Below are positions 1-12,800 of a DNA stretch of 64,000 nucleotides, one piece after another. The DNA comes from Centrapalus pauciflorus. Taxonomy: Eukaryota > Streptophyta > Magnoliopsida > Asterales > Asteraceae. The notes under the pieces were generated by a model. That model was not told the DNA's origin, searched no databases, and saw only the letters and a list, made by a program, of their open reading frames with translations. Every line of letters begins with the position of its first letter. Within the stretch, counting starts at the first letter, position 1. The DNA is taken from NCBI GenBank assembly GCA_020465985.1, contig JAANYP010004790.1, positions 1,352,001 through 1,416,000 of the forward strand, in the 5' to 3' direction. The translations under genes and the position numbers were made by a program.

Positions 1-913
1 CCCCTTGTTTTTGTGGTTACAATGTGACGTTCCCTATGCTACAATAATGCAAATTCTCTAATTTATTTGCCTATTTTCTATACGAGTGATCTTTGGGTCA
101 CGTAACTGAACAAGCAATCTATTTATCTTACCTCTTTGTATTTTATTTCGGGGTGATTGAAGTTGAAAAGTGACATGAAACATGAACTTAATACGATGAA
201 TTCTCAAAATAGTAAGCGAGTCTTGTATTTATACATGCAGGGTTGTCTCATAGATTTTGGAGGCTCTCTGTGCTTGTGATTACAACATAGTGTCTTAAAT
301 ATTTTAAATAGGAAAAGTGAACTTCGTGAATAACAAAAAAACTGATTATTGAGAAGTTATAATAAATAATACGAATCAAATTGAATTTGACATGAACTCC
401 ATTATACGCACCGATGCACAATGTATACATGTGAAATACAAAAAAAAAAAAAAAAAAAATTTATTGGTCTAAATTTAGATCTTTATTATGACCGTGAGAC
501 CCTACGAAATTGGGGGGCCCTGTGCGGTCGAGTCTTTCGCACACCCTAAAAGACGCCCATGTATACATGTCATACTTGGCCTGAAGTATCAAAGATGGGT
601 CAGTACAGACTAACTTTAAAATAATTTCAGGTTCATTTGGGCATGCCTGAAGTAGATTATCAATAGAGATTTTTGTTAAATTTTGTGCATGCCAAATGGG
701 CCATTATGATTGATCTTAGTCCACTCAAGAATAGCAACTTTCTCTGTTTCTTTCTACAAGGCTTTGTTGGTTTTTTAGTTCAGATTCCTATAATTTAAGA
801 ACCCAAACTGTAAAAAGCATTTTCAATTCAAGGAAAATGAATCTGATTGAATCATATCATTTTTGCTTAAAATTTGATTGCAGTGCTCCACTCCTAGAAG
901 GTTTCAATTGGCC
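1..913. other. Unassigned AT-rich intergenic DNA
   Basis: No convincing coding exon, RNA gene or intact transposon was seen. A poly(A) run lies at about 440-459. A short GC-richer stretch at about 490-565 (GCCCTGTGCGGTCGAG and neighbours) looks like repeat debris. The one short open frame here lacks codon bias and recognisable motifs. Confidence 0.5.
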
Positions 914-1060
914 TGCATTAAAATATGAATAAAAAGTACATATCACGTAAATGGTGGCTATCATGTAAATGTGGTAACGTAAAGTGTGGTAAAATGAAAA
1001 TTTAATGGCTAAAAAGTAATAAAATGGTGTGATATGTGGCTATTTTAGTAATTAACCCAT
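914..1060. repeat. Half copy of the MULE-like MITE found complete at 13543-13999
   Basis: This stretch matches the right half of the inverted-repeat element at 13543-13999. It shares GTACATATCACGTAAATG, GTAACGTAAAGTGTGG and the terminus GGCTATTTTAGTAATTAACCC-like sequence. The left half is missing, so it is a truncated relic. Confidence 0.65.
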
Positions 1061-1399
1061 TTATTTTCTTGTAATATCATAATCTTTGTTGATAAATATA
1101 CGTTTTGATCCTTCTTTCGGTATCATAGTAAAGTGAAAGGCAGTTTTGTTGAAAGTAGAGGCACATTAGGGGGTTTTGTACTAATTTTCTTAGAATAAAA
1201 ATGCATTGTACATGTTTTTCGACCCATGCGACTGTGGATTAATTATGCGGGTAAAAAAACTAGTCCATATACTAATTTAGCCTGATATGGAATTGGTTTG
1301 TAAAAATGTTATCATACATGTTACTTTATATTTACAATTAGCAATATTACATCACATTCAACTAGTTTTCTAATGTTTAGGATCCTTGAAGTTGGACCG

Positions 1400-1560
1400 A
1401 AGATTATGGGTGAGATTTTTTACCGATTTCTCGAAACCGAACCGGTACAGTATCGGGACCGAAATTCTATAATCTGTTCGGTACTAGGTACTAATATTGT
1501 CTCAAAAAAATTCGTTACCATCCGGTTCGGTACCGATACATGACCGATTAAAAAACATAT
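1400..1560. repeat. Degenerate hAT-MITE relic (GGTACCGAACC-type repeats)
   Basis: The stretch contains GAAACCGAACCGGTACAG, TTCGGTACTAGG and CCGGTTCGGTACCGATAC. Near its left edge GGGTGAGATTTT resembles the GGGGTGAGC terminus of the intact hAT MITEs at 16388, 26074 and 56211. No clean inverted ends or target duplication remain. Confidence 0.4.
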
Positions 1561-1645
1561 ATTTAATATTGACATTTGTTATTTTTATCTTTAATATATG
1601 TGCGTGTGTATTTACGTTGACATCTAAAAATATATTAAACTTTCA

Positions 1646-1648
<3 letters not shown>

Positions 1649-1687
<39 letters not shown>
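1649..1687. repeat. (AT)n microsatellite
   Basis: About 39 bp of uninterrupted AT dinucleotides abut the left end of the inverted-repeat element that begins at about 1686. A shorter TA run borders its other end. Confidence 0.95.
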
Positions 1688-1691
<4 letters not shown>

Positions 1692-3096
1692 GAGGATAAA
1701 ATGAGGACCGTGCTTAAAATGAGGACGGTAAGAACCAATGAAATCGCTGGATTTTGTGAATCAACCAATAGGATTCAACGTGGCAAATTTGTAATTATTT
1801 AGACTTTTATAACCCTTTTAAAACATGTAGAGGGTAATATGGTAATTTGTGCACCATTATAATTTAGGCAAATATATCTTATTAATTAGCTAAGTAGTTA
1901 TATTCACGGTTTTATGGTTTGAGAGGGGATTCACGGCGGCAATAGGGTTTTGCGATTCACGGCGGCGCTGGTGGGTTTGTGGTTCACGGCGGCACTCGTG
2001 GTTCACGTAGGCTTTGGTGGGTGGCGATTCACGATAGCATTGCTGGCTTACGGTTCACGCGGGCTGGTTGTTTGCGAGTCACGGCGGCAGGTTGGTGAAT
2101 CAAGGGTTTCAGGCGACGGACAGCGGTGAGAGGGGTTTTGGTAATTGTGGGTGTGATTCACGGGGACATGCATGGAATAGGTGGGTGTGGTTCACGGTAG
2201 AAGGCGAGTAGAAGGCAGAGGGGTTTTGGTAGTTGTAGAAGACGGTTCACGGTGTGTAGGAGAGTATACGGTCAGAGATTGGATTGTGAAGTGGTTCACG
2301 ACGGTTCACCATGTGGTTCATAAAGACTTTATAGGTTATCAAATTAGACATTAACACAATGAATGTTTCACATGAACCATTCAATTTCGTTTACCATTCA
2401 ATTTCTGATTCACAATTTCGTTTACAATAAAAAACGATGTGGTTCACATTGATTGTTCACCAAGAAAAATTGTGAATCATTTATCGTTAACGACATATTG
2501 GATGATGGACATTGTAAATAGTAGGCGTACATGTAAAGCAACAAATCATCTCGTTTATTTCTATAACAAATAAAAGATTTGAAATGTGGAAAAAAAATTA
2601 CTTACGTTCATATTCATCCATGATTGTTCAAGTTCTTTGTAATACTCGAGTATATTCAATTGCGGAATCTTGATAAACAAAACAAGTTATGATATTTATA
2701 AATAAAAACAACTAACTTAATAAAAATACGATTTTTTAATTTTTTGATTTGGGTGATTGAAATATATACTTTTATGTTGACTGATATTTGAAGAAATTTG
2801 AAATTTTTTTTCCAAATATATATATGTTGGAGTGGTGTATAATGGTTGGAGATTTGACAAAGATTTCAAATAGTTGTGGATTAGGATTATGTTGATTTGA
2901 AAAAATTTGACCGAGATTTGAATAGATTTGTAGAGTTTTTTTAAATAATAAAATTAATCAAGTTACCATATATAATAATCAATTAAATGTCCATAATGCC
3001 CTTCAAGGAGAGAGAATAAACTTGCTTATGTGGTGATTTTTTATTGGTTCTTACCGTCATCATTTTAAGCACGGTCCTCATTTGATCCACTCCCTA
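1686..3096. mobile_element. TIR transposon of 1.4 kb flanked by TA repeats
   Basis: Imperfect terminal inverted repeats of about 55 bp begin TAGGGTGAGGATAAAATG on the left and, read from the other strand, TAGGGAGTGGATCAAATG on the right. Both continue with AGGACCGTGCTTAAAATGA and GACGGTAAGAACCAAT. Both ends sit in TA microsatellites, so the target duplication cannot be defined. No transposase is present, so it is a non-autonomous element. The superfamily is uncertain (MULE-like or CACTA-like). Confidence 0.65.
1926..2345. repeat. GC-rich TTCACGG(CGGC) imperfect repeats inside the TIR element
   Basis: At least ten imperfect copies of TTCACGGCGGC or GGTTCACGG occur here, separated by G/T-rich spacers. 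They form an island of high GC in AT-rich DNA and lie inside the element at 1686-3096. There is no sustained open frame, so this is an expanded internal repeat or remnant of a captured sequence rather than a gene. Confidence 0.6.
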
Positions 3097-3110
3097 TATA
3101 TATATATAGA

Positions 3111-3370
3111 GGGAGGTTCAATGGAAAACCACCATGCACCTGAAAACTTGTGAAAACCGCACTGCACCACCAGAAATGCATCAAATTCTCCGCGCGATGC
3201 ATCAAAATCTCGCGTGATGCATCAAATTTCCCGCGCGATGCATCAAAATCCCACATGATGCATCATCTTATTTACGATCATGCCACCGCTTTTTTCATGA
3301 AATGCACCAAATCGGACGGTATGCGTAGGTTTCCACAGTTTTCACGTGCATAGTGGTTTTCCATTGAATA
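3111..3370. mobile_element. Small MITE with a 21-bp tandem repeat core
   Basis: Terminal inverted repeats of about 40 bp: the left arm begins TTCAATGGAAAACCACCATG at 3117, and the right arm (complement, ending at 3368) reads TTCAATGGAAAACCACTATG. Both continue into TGAAAAC. Between 3176 and 3265 a 21-bp unit beginning ATGCATCAAA is repeated about 4.3 times, alternating CGCG-containing and CA-containing versions. No coding capacity; flanks are TA/GT microsatellites. Confidence 0.6.
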
Positions 3371-3555
3371 TTTGTGTGTGTGTGTATGTATATGTAAGAA
3401 TGGTTAACTTTGTTTGATTATTGGTTTTGATAAACTAAAAAGTAAAAAACCCATAAGAGTGATATTATTTTTAGAAGTACTCTAAATAATTTATAAATAA
3501 AAGATTGAAATCCACTCCTCTACTTAAATTTAAAACCAAGGATCTTGTAATGTTT

Positions 3556-4108
3556 GGGAAAATGACATCAAATATCTCTGAACTTTTGACTTTGTACACA
3601 TTTATGTAGTGAATTTTTTTTTTTGCACATTTGGTAGTCAAAATTTCAAAATTGTTCCAATTTGGTAGTTGGCGTACCTTTTAACCGGTTGCTTCCGGTT
3701 TCGATGCCTACGTGGACAATTTTTTAATGACGTGGCTACCCGGTTTTATCTACGTGGAACCCGTTTTTTAAAATCACCCGGGTTTTTTAAAAGACGACGT
3801 TATAAATTCAGGTGATTTTAAAAAACCCGGGTGATTTCTTAATTTCATACGGCGTTATAAACTCGGGTGATTTTAAAAAACGGGTTGCCACATAGATAAA
3901 ACCGGGTATAATATAAAAACGGGTAGCCACGTCATTAAAAAAATTGTCCATGTTGGCATCGAAACCGGAAGCAACCGGTTAAAAGGTTCGCCAACTACCA
4001 AATTGGAACAATTTTGAAACTTTGACTACCAAATATGCACAAAAAAAAAGTTCACTACATAAAATGTATAAAGTCGAAAGTTCAGAGCTATTTGATGTCA
4101 TTTTTCCC
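3556..4108. mobile_element. MULE-type MITE, family A, copy 1
   Basis: Nearly the whole element is an inverted repeat. The left arm starts GGGAAAATGACATCAAAT, and the right arm, complemented, starts GGGAAAAATGACATCAAAT. The arms share CCGGTTGCTTCCGGTTTCGA and further tracts. It is closely similar to the copy at 20753-21315. No convincing 9-bp target duplication is left here, so this copy may be older. Confidence 0.7.
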
Positions 4109-5953
4109 TTATTTTAATGCTTTTCTTATTTAATCCATCTTGTGGTAAGAGTTTATTTCAAAGTACTGAATTTAAACTCTTATCGTTAAAATTGGTAGCC
4201 ATGTTATGGTGTCTTTGTTTGACTTAATTGTCTTTTAAAAACCTCTAAAGTTTTAATTTAGATCTTAACTGTAGATTGTTTGTTACATTTCAGACTTAAG
4301 TGGATTTCAGGATCTTAATTCAAAATATATTATTTGTTACATTTCAGACTTATGAGGTTAAAACGTCTAAAAGTCACATCCGAAATTAAGTTGTGGACTT
4401 CCGTCTGAAATCTTAATTTAAGAGGATGTTGATATTTTATTTAACAAAAATATTAAAAACATTTTTATCAATTAAAAAATTTAAGGTCAATTCTTAATTT
4501 CAGACTTGTCTTAAATTCAAACGTGATTTTCAAAATTCAGATATTAGACCATTTTTTAATTTTCAGACGTGGTTTTCAGACTCAAGATATTTACCTTTTA
4601 AATAACAAACACATTCAAAGAATTATTGTGGAACTAATCGCTAGGAAAACACGAATCACATGTGAACCATTTGAAAAAACAATCTTGATCTAATTATAAA
4701 GATTGTAGTTTATATTAAATATATATTAGTTTATTTACCCATATATTACATGAGTATTTTTTTTAAAACTAATTATTTTTAATGAATATAATTTTATTAA
4801 ACTTTTTGTAAAAAAAAAAACCCAATAGATATAGCATATATCTATTTTTATAAAAAAATTAAATTAAATTGTAACATTCATAATGTTTCTCAATTATAAA
4901 GCTCTTTATACAATCAAATTATAGGACATCATGAAAAGATTTAAAATATATTTTCAACTCAAACTTAAATTTATTTTCTATACACATGTGAAATTAGTTC
5001 GTTATAAAGAAAACTAAATAAATTATGTGTACGATTCGAATTTAAACATATTAATATTAGACTCATTTAAACATAAATTCAATAAGTACCAAATTTTAAT
5101 ATTATAAAATCAAATTTTATTATTTTTTTAATAAGAAAAAATTAAAATATGTCTAGTTTACTAAAAATAACATAAACAATTACTTTTAACTTATATATTT
5201 CACAATTATAAATCATTTCTCAATGTCTTTTGATATCATCATACATAAATAAACATGAGTCCAGACAATGAATTATATTTGATACTTTTATGCGAAATAT
5301 CACATTTGTAATAGAAAATAATTATATGTTTCAATTTTAAATACTAAAATATTAAGTTTTTTTTCTTATTATAAAGTAATTTGAAATTAGTATTAGAAGA
5401 CTAAATATTTACTTTTTTAATGATGTGGATTAAATATAGAAGTATTTTAATAGATTTTATATATTTTTTTAATAATACCTAGGAAAATTGAAAGTTTAAT
5501 CATGGAAAAAATACGGGAAATCAGAAGGGTAATTCTACATGCACACAATCTCAATTGTTAATCACACACGTTCTTCTTACGTGAGAGGATATTAACTTTT
5601 AATCATTAGATCTCATGTCATCAAATCATGTGAGCAAGGAGGGGTATGATCTGTAAAAATTAAGGAGAGATGGTGTACTGTAGCAATGTCCAATCCAAAA
5701 TTTAGAGTGATGAGGGAGTGACCAAGGTTTTCTTTATTAATATATATAGATATAGATTTAAGCAATTATGGTATCAAAACTTAAGTTTTCTAATGATCTA
5801 AAACTTATTTTATAAATATAAGAAGAATTCATTTAGAAGAATGAATAGAGTGCATAGCAATCACATGACACTGTCAAAGTACATACATAGTAGAGATCAA
5901 AATGTTCAAGCAACAATAATAATTTGTTTCACCAATGGCCATGAAAACTTGAT
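4109..5953. other. AT-rich intergenic region downstream of the decarboxylase gene
   Basis: No gene seen. At 4240-4610 several scattered copies of TTTCAGACTT-like sequence in both orientations suggest an old inverted-repeat element. At 5728-5752 the minus strand reads TCTATATCTATATATATTAA, which resembles the 5' TC end of plant Helitrons seen again at 47671 and 55809. Its other end was not found. Confidence 0.4.
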
Positions 5954-8900
5954 TTATAAATTCTGCAAAAGAGTAGAGGCTGCTTCTTGAAAAAGTTGCC
6001 AAGCTGCAACAACATGTCTCTTTTCTGTCAATGGAGCACCCACGACAAACCGTAAGATGTATTTGCCGGATAAAACCTGTCCAGAAATCAACAAATCCAC
6101 ATCATCCTACTTCACTTTTGAGTTTTGATCATAGTTTTAGTAATAATGTCTAAAAAAGATATATTTTGTGCAAGAATGAGCATTTTTGGGCGCGAAAGGC
6201 AATATTATTAGTTGGCAATTCGTGTCAGGACTCGAGAGTTTGAGTTTGATTTTGCAAAGTGTGCAAAGTGTAAAGTGTCATTTGCAAGAACGATGTTTTG
6301 TTTGCAAATGAATAGTAAAATCTCTTAAACATGCTAGTGTAGCAAGATGAAAGTTTCGGGCAAATTGGGTCACGAGCCTAGGTCAAATGGGGTAACTTGT
6401 AGTATGGGTAGGATCAGGCTGGGTTGACCCATCTAACACTTTTTCTCTTTTTATTTTTATATATACTTAATGTAATAAATATGATGGCAAAAGATATAAT
6501 ATTAATGTAATATAATATAAGTTTTCTAATAAGGTGGTTTAGAAAGTTGTAGGCATCCGAAATTTTACATACTTAACAAAGTTTTCAATTGTTCACCGAA
6601 CCGGTTGGATATGAAATATATATGCCAAGTCCCATTTTAGGTGAATGTGTAAAATTGTTACCTCTAAAACAAATTGGAACCATTCTTATCAATGAAGACA
6701 TACCGTATGAGATACGAAGATCTTCCCCGATGAGTTGACAGCGTCCAAGAGGTCATGGTTCAGTTTGCTGATATGATCTTCGCTTTTGGTGGCATGTAGA
6801 AGGCGAAAACATACCAATGAAAATGTCCGTTTGGCAACAATCTGAAAAATGGACAGTGATTATAAGATATGGCTGTTTGAGAAAATAGAACATCTAGATC
6901 AACATATAACTTAGATAAAATGCTTGATGTATCAACTATTTATGAAAATTGCAATTTTGTCTGTTCTAACAAATCTCAAAGTCATTAAGAATTGACTTTG
7001 TATATATTTTTCATGTAAAAAAAACATGCAATTTCAGTATCTGAAGTACCCTTGATTATAACAAAATCACTTTAAGGGCCAAATCAATATTTAAACAGTC
7101 AAATAAGTATACTAGTATATGTATCTTGAAACTTTACAAAAGAGAGAACTTATAGATTTTAGTCTTACCTCAAACCTTGAGTCTTGGGCTACAAGATCTT
7201 CGAAATGTTTGGCTAAGTTGATATGGTTTCTTAAGTAAGATTGTAGATTTTCAACCCCATAAAGTCGTAACACCATCCACAATTTCAAAGATCTGTCAAA
7301 TCATGCGAATTATAATCACAAAAAACAATTGGTTTTGAGTAGTCTTGGGACAAAGAAGAGAAGAGTAAATTAGGAGAGAGAGCAGAAAAGGAAGTGTAAC
7401 CTATTTTCCTTGGCATGTTCTTGGGTTGGAAAAAAGAAAAAAAATAGGGAAATATTGCAACTATTTTTGTGTTATTGATTTGGAGAGAAAGGTCAAGAAG
7501 GCTAAATTTTGTTTACAGTTACACCCTTCATGAATAATCTAGCCATTAAAATAGCTAGGAGAGAAGAGAAAGGGTAGTTTTGTCATTAAAAAAGTTTATA
7601 TTAGTATCAAGGTTCCTTCTCTCTAGATCTTTCCACATTTGGGATGAAAGATTTGAAGTGAAATTAGCTAAACTTAACTCCTGGTGTGTCCTTTCTTTTC
7701 CATGATACAGAACCGAGAACATGCAAATATTAAGGTTGAGTTATTTCTTTTCAAATCTTTTCCTTTTGCTCCATTTTGTAAACTCGAGAACACGCAAAAG
7801 ACATCTGTTTACCTTTAACCATTATGGTGAAAACTGAACAAATGAAGACACACATACCTGAATCTGCGTCCGAGAGGAATTTGCCAATCTTTGTAATCTA
7901 CAACAGTATTACCTTGAGAAGCCTGATATACAACAAGAAATAACAAGGTTTTACATGTCTTCGTGATCCAACCATCCGAATAACACGACAGATACCATCA
8001 ATTTGAGTATCTTACTCGAATGTAGTAGAGTGGATATGCTTACTTTATTTTTTAGATACTCTGGATTCGTTGACAGAGACTGAATGAGAGCATTTCGGTC
8101 CTGTTTTTATACAGTAAATCATTATAGTCAACAGGTAAATTTAAAGAATTAAACAGACAATAGCCTTTCTATATATGGAAACTGTAGAAATAAACTGCAG
8201 AATCACAAAGTCTCAGATCATGAATTATTGTAGAAATCAATGAGGGGAAGCAGATAGATGATACATTAAACTATGTAATAATACGGAGGGGAAGCAAATA
8301 GATCAACCGAACACTATATTTATGGAACAATGGGATCATGACAGTCACTTGGTAAATCGTGTGGACTTCAATTGACCATAACTTTGAATTAGGGGAAGAT
8401 TTACACAGCCCACGACCAGCCCATGTATAGATCTCGACACGCCGCACACCTGGCAAACAGCTAACTGCTGTTTGGCCCAACCATCAAAGCCCAAATTCCA
8501 TCGTTCAGGGATCCTATCTTGAATTTCACCCAAACTACAAAGTTTGTTTTGATATAAGTCGAGTGAGTTCATAGATTTCCTACAATCACACTCTACCTTA
8601 GGTATCCAATTTCATTGTTTTATGGTTCATAATAAATTACAATATTTTGGCTGAAGTTGACAAAATTGCACACCGTATGAAAAGGACACTTTTGTAGTCC
8701 TAGAAGGCATCATGTTCTTCTAAAACGTGTGTTGCAATTCGTGTACTTCCAGCCTACGGACATATTTTGACCCTTACTAATAGAAGTTGGATGTGCAAAT
8801 GCACTAATTTCGATTGTAAAAACACAAGTTTAAATTGGTACAAAGTAAATGGTGTACACACCTTTATCCATAATGCTGAACAGTCGAAATTGGTCAAGAA

Positions 8901-9813
8901 CCATTTATGGCAATTCATATTGAATGAGTCAGCTTCTTCAATACCATTCAAATGGTGGCGATATTCTGGGCAAATACATGCACTTCCAGCATACGCCGCA
9001 TCGACGTGAAACCATACTCCATACCTCTGTCAAAGAAATAACAAATAACTTCTAATCAACTATACATGCATACACACACACATACATATACACATATGTA
9101 TGTATATAACAAAAAATGGAATACTAGATGAAAATAAGTTTTTGAACTTACATAAAAGAGCAATGAAGGTGATAGGTTATGAAAGTGTTAATAAAAACCA
9201 TAGTTTGGTTAGATTAGATAGATGTTTGGTGTATTTGGATGTGTGTTTCAAGGTGATTAAATGATCAATGAGAATCAGATACTCAATTGTATAATACATG
9301 GTGCAATAGATGGTGCTTGAATGTGTTTCCCTTGAAGTTGTAACAATCACTTTTGAGGTGTTAGGGGGTTTAGTCAATTATAATTATTTTAAGGAGATAA
9401 TAGATAAAATAAGGGTTATATAAGTAATTTTCCTCTACCCTTTGATGATAAGTTTTGTTGCAGCCTGCCAATTAAGCAAAACTGATTTTTTGACCCCTAA
9501 AAACCAAATAATCCATAATAAGATTAAAAATTATAAGCAGAAGTGTGTTACTTGAATACTAAAAACTGAATATTTGGACTAAAGTGGCAATAATCAAACA
9601 ATCACTTACCAAAACGCACATCAAACACAAAAAAATGATAGGCAGTTAGGTACTCCCAAAAATAAATACCTTTATGTTATATGAAAATTGCAAAATTTCC
9701 TTTTTGGGATGCCCTATAAGTTGCTCATTACATAACGATAAATAGATGGTATTTGTTTTGGTCCACAAGATTCCTCTACTTTGTAACCTTTGTCTTTATG
9801 GAAGAGTGCTTTC

Positions 9814-9852
<39 letters not shown>

Positions 9853-12800
9853 ATCAAGTAAATGTATGTGTGCGTATGTAAGTAGGTGCGTAGGTTGGTG
9901 CTTATATGTCACCTTGGTAATTTTTCCAAGTGCATGCAAAGGATCCACAGCCGTTGATGACGTGCTACCTACCTGAGTGTATAAACTTGTATTTAGCAAA
10001 TTTGTATCACTTCTTGTATAAAAAATCAAATACAGAATTCAGATATATGAAAACAAGCTAGGATCACACAATACATCACCAACATATTGACAGCAAATTG
10101 TGACATTGTTTTTGGCTCAAACTATATAAAAAAAACTAGCAGTAAACACATTTCAATGCATCGTAGAACAAGAAAACACATGACATGGATAAATGAGAAG
10201 CAAGATATACAAGTCTTATCGTTTCTTACTGTAGCACAAAGGAAAAGAGGGATTAAACCAGAGGCAACGTCATGTGAGATTGCTTCAGTGACTGCTTCTG
10301 GAGAGAGAGCGTAATCATTGCAAGCCTCTGTTATTAACAGCCTATTATTCTCAGGATGGATTCCTGCTATCTGCAGTATGAAAGATTCAAGGTGATTCAT
10401 AAGTCAAAATCATTCTTGACACGATGAAAAATAATGAACACATTTAACATGCTATGGTGAACTATTGGCTTTAAGAAAGGTTCCCATGAACTATGAGATG
10501 AACAATATCACAAGATTAAAGGGGGTAATTTCAACCCATTTATATTATTTAAAAACAGGTTGACATAGTGTATATTTTGTTGCTATTGAAATCAGTAAGA
10601 TTAAAAACCCCTATGAGCCTATCTAAAAAGGAAATGGCACAAACAAGTTTTTTGTTGAAATGTAAGTTAACCCCAAGAAGTTGAACCCTGTGGGAATCGA
10701 ACTCAGGACCTCTTTTGAGGCTCAACCACTAAGCCACCCCTATGGGGTTCGAAATGGCACATTCATGACATAATCATGTGTGGACGGATCAACCCAACCC
10801 AACCTAAAAAATCTATCTGTACCAATTTTGCCACTTATAAAATGCATAATTAAGTATCTTAGTATCCATGATGGAATGACGGCATTCGTAGCCGAATGAA
10901 AATGATACTCTTGCACCAATAAATTGTATATGTAAGGGTGAAAATGAAAATGAGTACGGGGAAGATTACCTTAAATATTCATTAAATTACGAATCTAGTG
11001 AATCTCTTGCACCAATAAATTGTATATGCAATGAACAAGCAACACATTGAGTTGTAAACAAAATTCATTAGACACATTATAGAGTGGGAAGATTCAGCCA
11101 TTTATATCATATAAATATAATCCTGAAGCATTTAAGGAAGCATAGTTTTATTATAACTACTCTTATTTACAAACAGGATGAATAGTGAAGCTCTCAGTCA
11201 GGCAGTTGAAGTAGGTAGGCAGACAGCTGACTTGCTTTATTATTTTATTTATAATATATACCTGTTTTGTTTTTCTGTTATAGCCTTTGATATGTTACGT
11301 TTTATAAAAATTCGAATACATCATTGTGATAGCATTATTTTTATCTACATTATTATTTTTTATAATATATAATTGTTTTGTTTATTCTGTTATAAACTTT
11401 GATATATTATGTTTTTTAACAAATTGAACATACCATTATGATTGCATTATTTTATCTACATTCCAATGTAAAATTTATTACCGTTCAAACTATTATTAAA
11501 ATGACTAAATTTTTTTGTTTAGCTGCATGGCACACAGCTGACATATTAGTGTTTTTATAATACATAAGTATTCTATTTTTCTGTACAATATGTAAAGGAA
11601 GGGTGATGAACATACTTGGCATGCCTTCTGTAAAGAAGCATGAGTTTGATCAGAACCATAGACCACAAGCCTTCCAAGGGCTTCTTTACCAACCTCCCTT
11701 AAAGCTTTATCCCGAGCAGCCAGAAGCACAACAAGAAGTGCTTCACTTGCAGTGCCCTGGATTGCACCACCACCTGGACCTGTGACGTGATAAACCAATT
11801 GTTGAAAACTCTGACCGCAATTTGAAAAGAACGAAAATATTTATACAAAACCTGGTTAATGGAACTAGTATTAACAAACAGATAATTATGGAGCCACAAA
11901 ATAGTCCTCTTAATGGCACAAATGTCTCAGTCCTTCCATATTGCAATGCATTTGTTCTTTACTTCTTAAGACCAGGGGTAAAAAGTAAAGGATGATGTTT
12001 GAATATCAATTTATGAACAAATTCTTCATTTATTATAATATGATAATATTATTGAATCGCATTAATTCAGGAAATTATAGAATCGAAGGTGAGCAAACGG
12101 AACTCCATACTTAGATCTCATAGTGTTACTAGAAGTTAGGGAACTTCAATTTATGTTGTTATTTCCTTTTCCAAAAAGGGCCAAACTCAAAATCTTACCC
12201 TTGGAAAGAGTGAAAAACAATTCAAAACCTTACCATTGGAAAGGAAATCACTGGGAAGCTTGAGCAAATTAGCAAGCCAATCCAGAACAAGCATTTCAAG
12301 TTCTGTAGCAGCTGGAGAAGTTATCCAACTAAACCCCACCATGTTAATTCCTGCACTCAGCATTTCTCCAAGAAAGCCTGCAACACTGCTATTAGACGGA
12401 AAGTACGCAAAATAGTTTGGACTTTGCCAGTGTGTAACCCCTGGAAATATCTTTGTTTCAACATCTGCGATCACAAATGGATTTCAGTGAAAAGACAACA
12501 TGTCAGTTTTCCTTATTTTCGTAGAGCATATGAAGGCATATCAATTATTTCGGTAGAACAACACATTAGCATCCTTATAATGAGATGGTATAATCGAAAA
12601 GTATCGACCGAGATGTGTCACACCTTGAAGAACCGTTTCCAAGGATTCAGGATGCACTGGTGCAGAATCAGGAAGAAGCTTCCGCAGATATCCTGGCTGA
12701 TAGCATAACAGTTTTTCAGTAAATTCAAAATGATAAAATCGAAAAATGCATAAATTTAGAGAACTTTCGTATCACTTCTCAGACAATCTGAATGGTATCA

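Noticed and set aside
9746..10029. Open frames across the GT repeat
   Set aside because: Cys/Val and Thr/His runs come from the microsatellite. Only the 60-bp exon 9913-9972 within the minus frame is real.
10690..10745. Possible tRNA gene on the minus strand
   Set aside because: A and B boxes are present, but the acceptor stem is not convincing and an 11-bp target duplication flanks the block, so it is a SINE.
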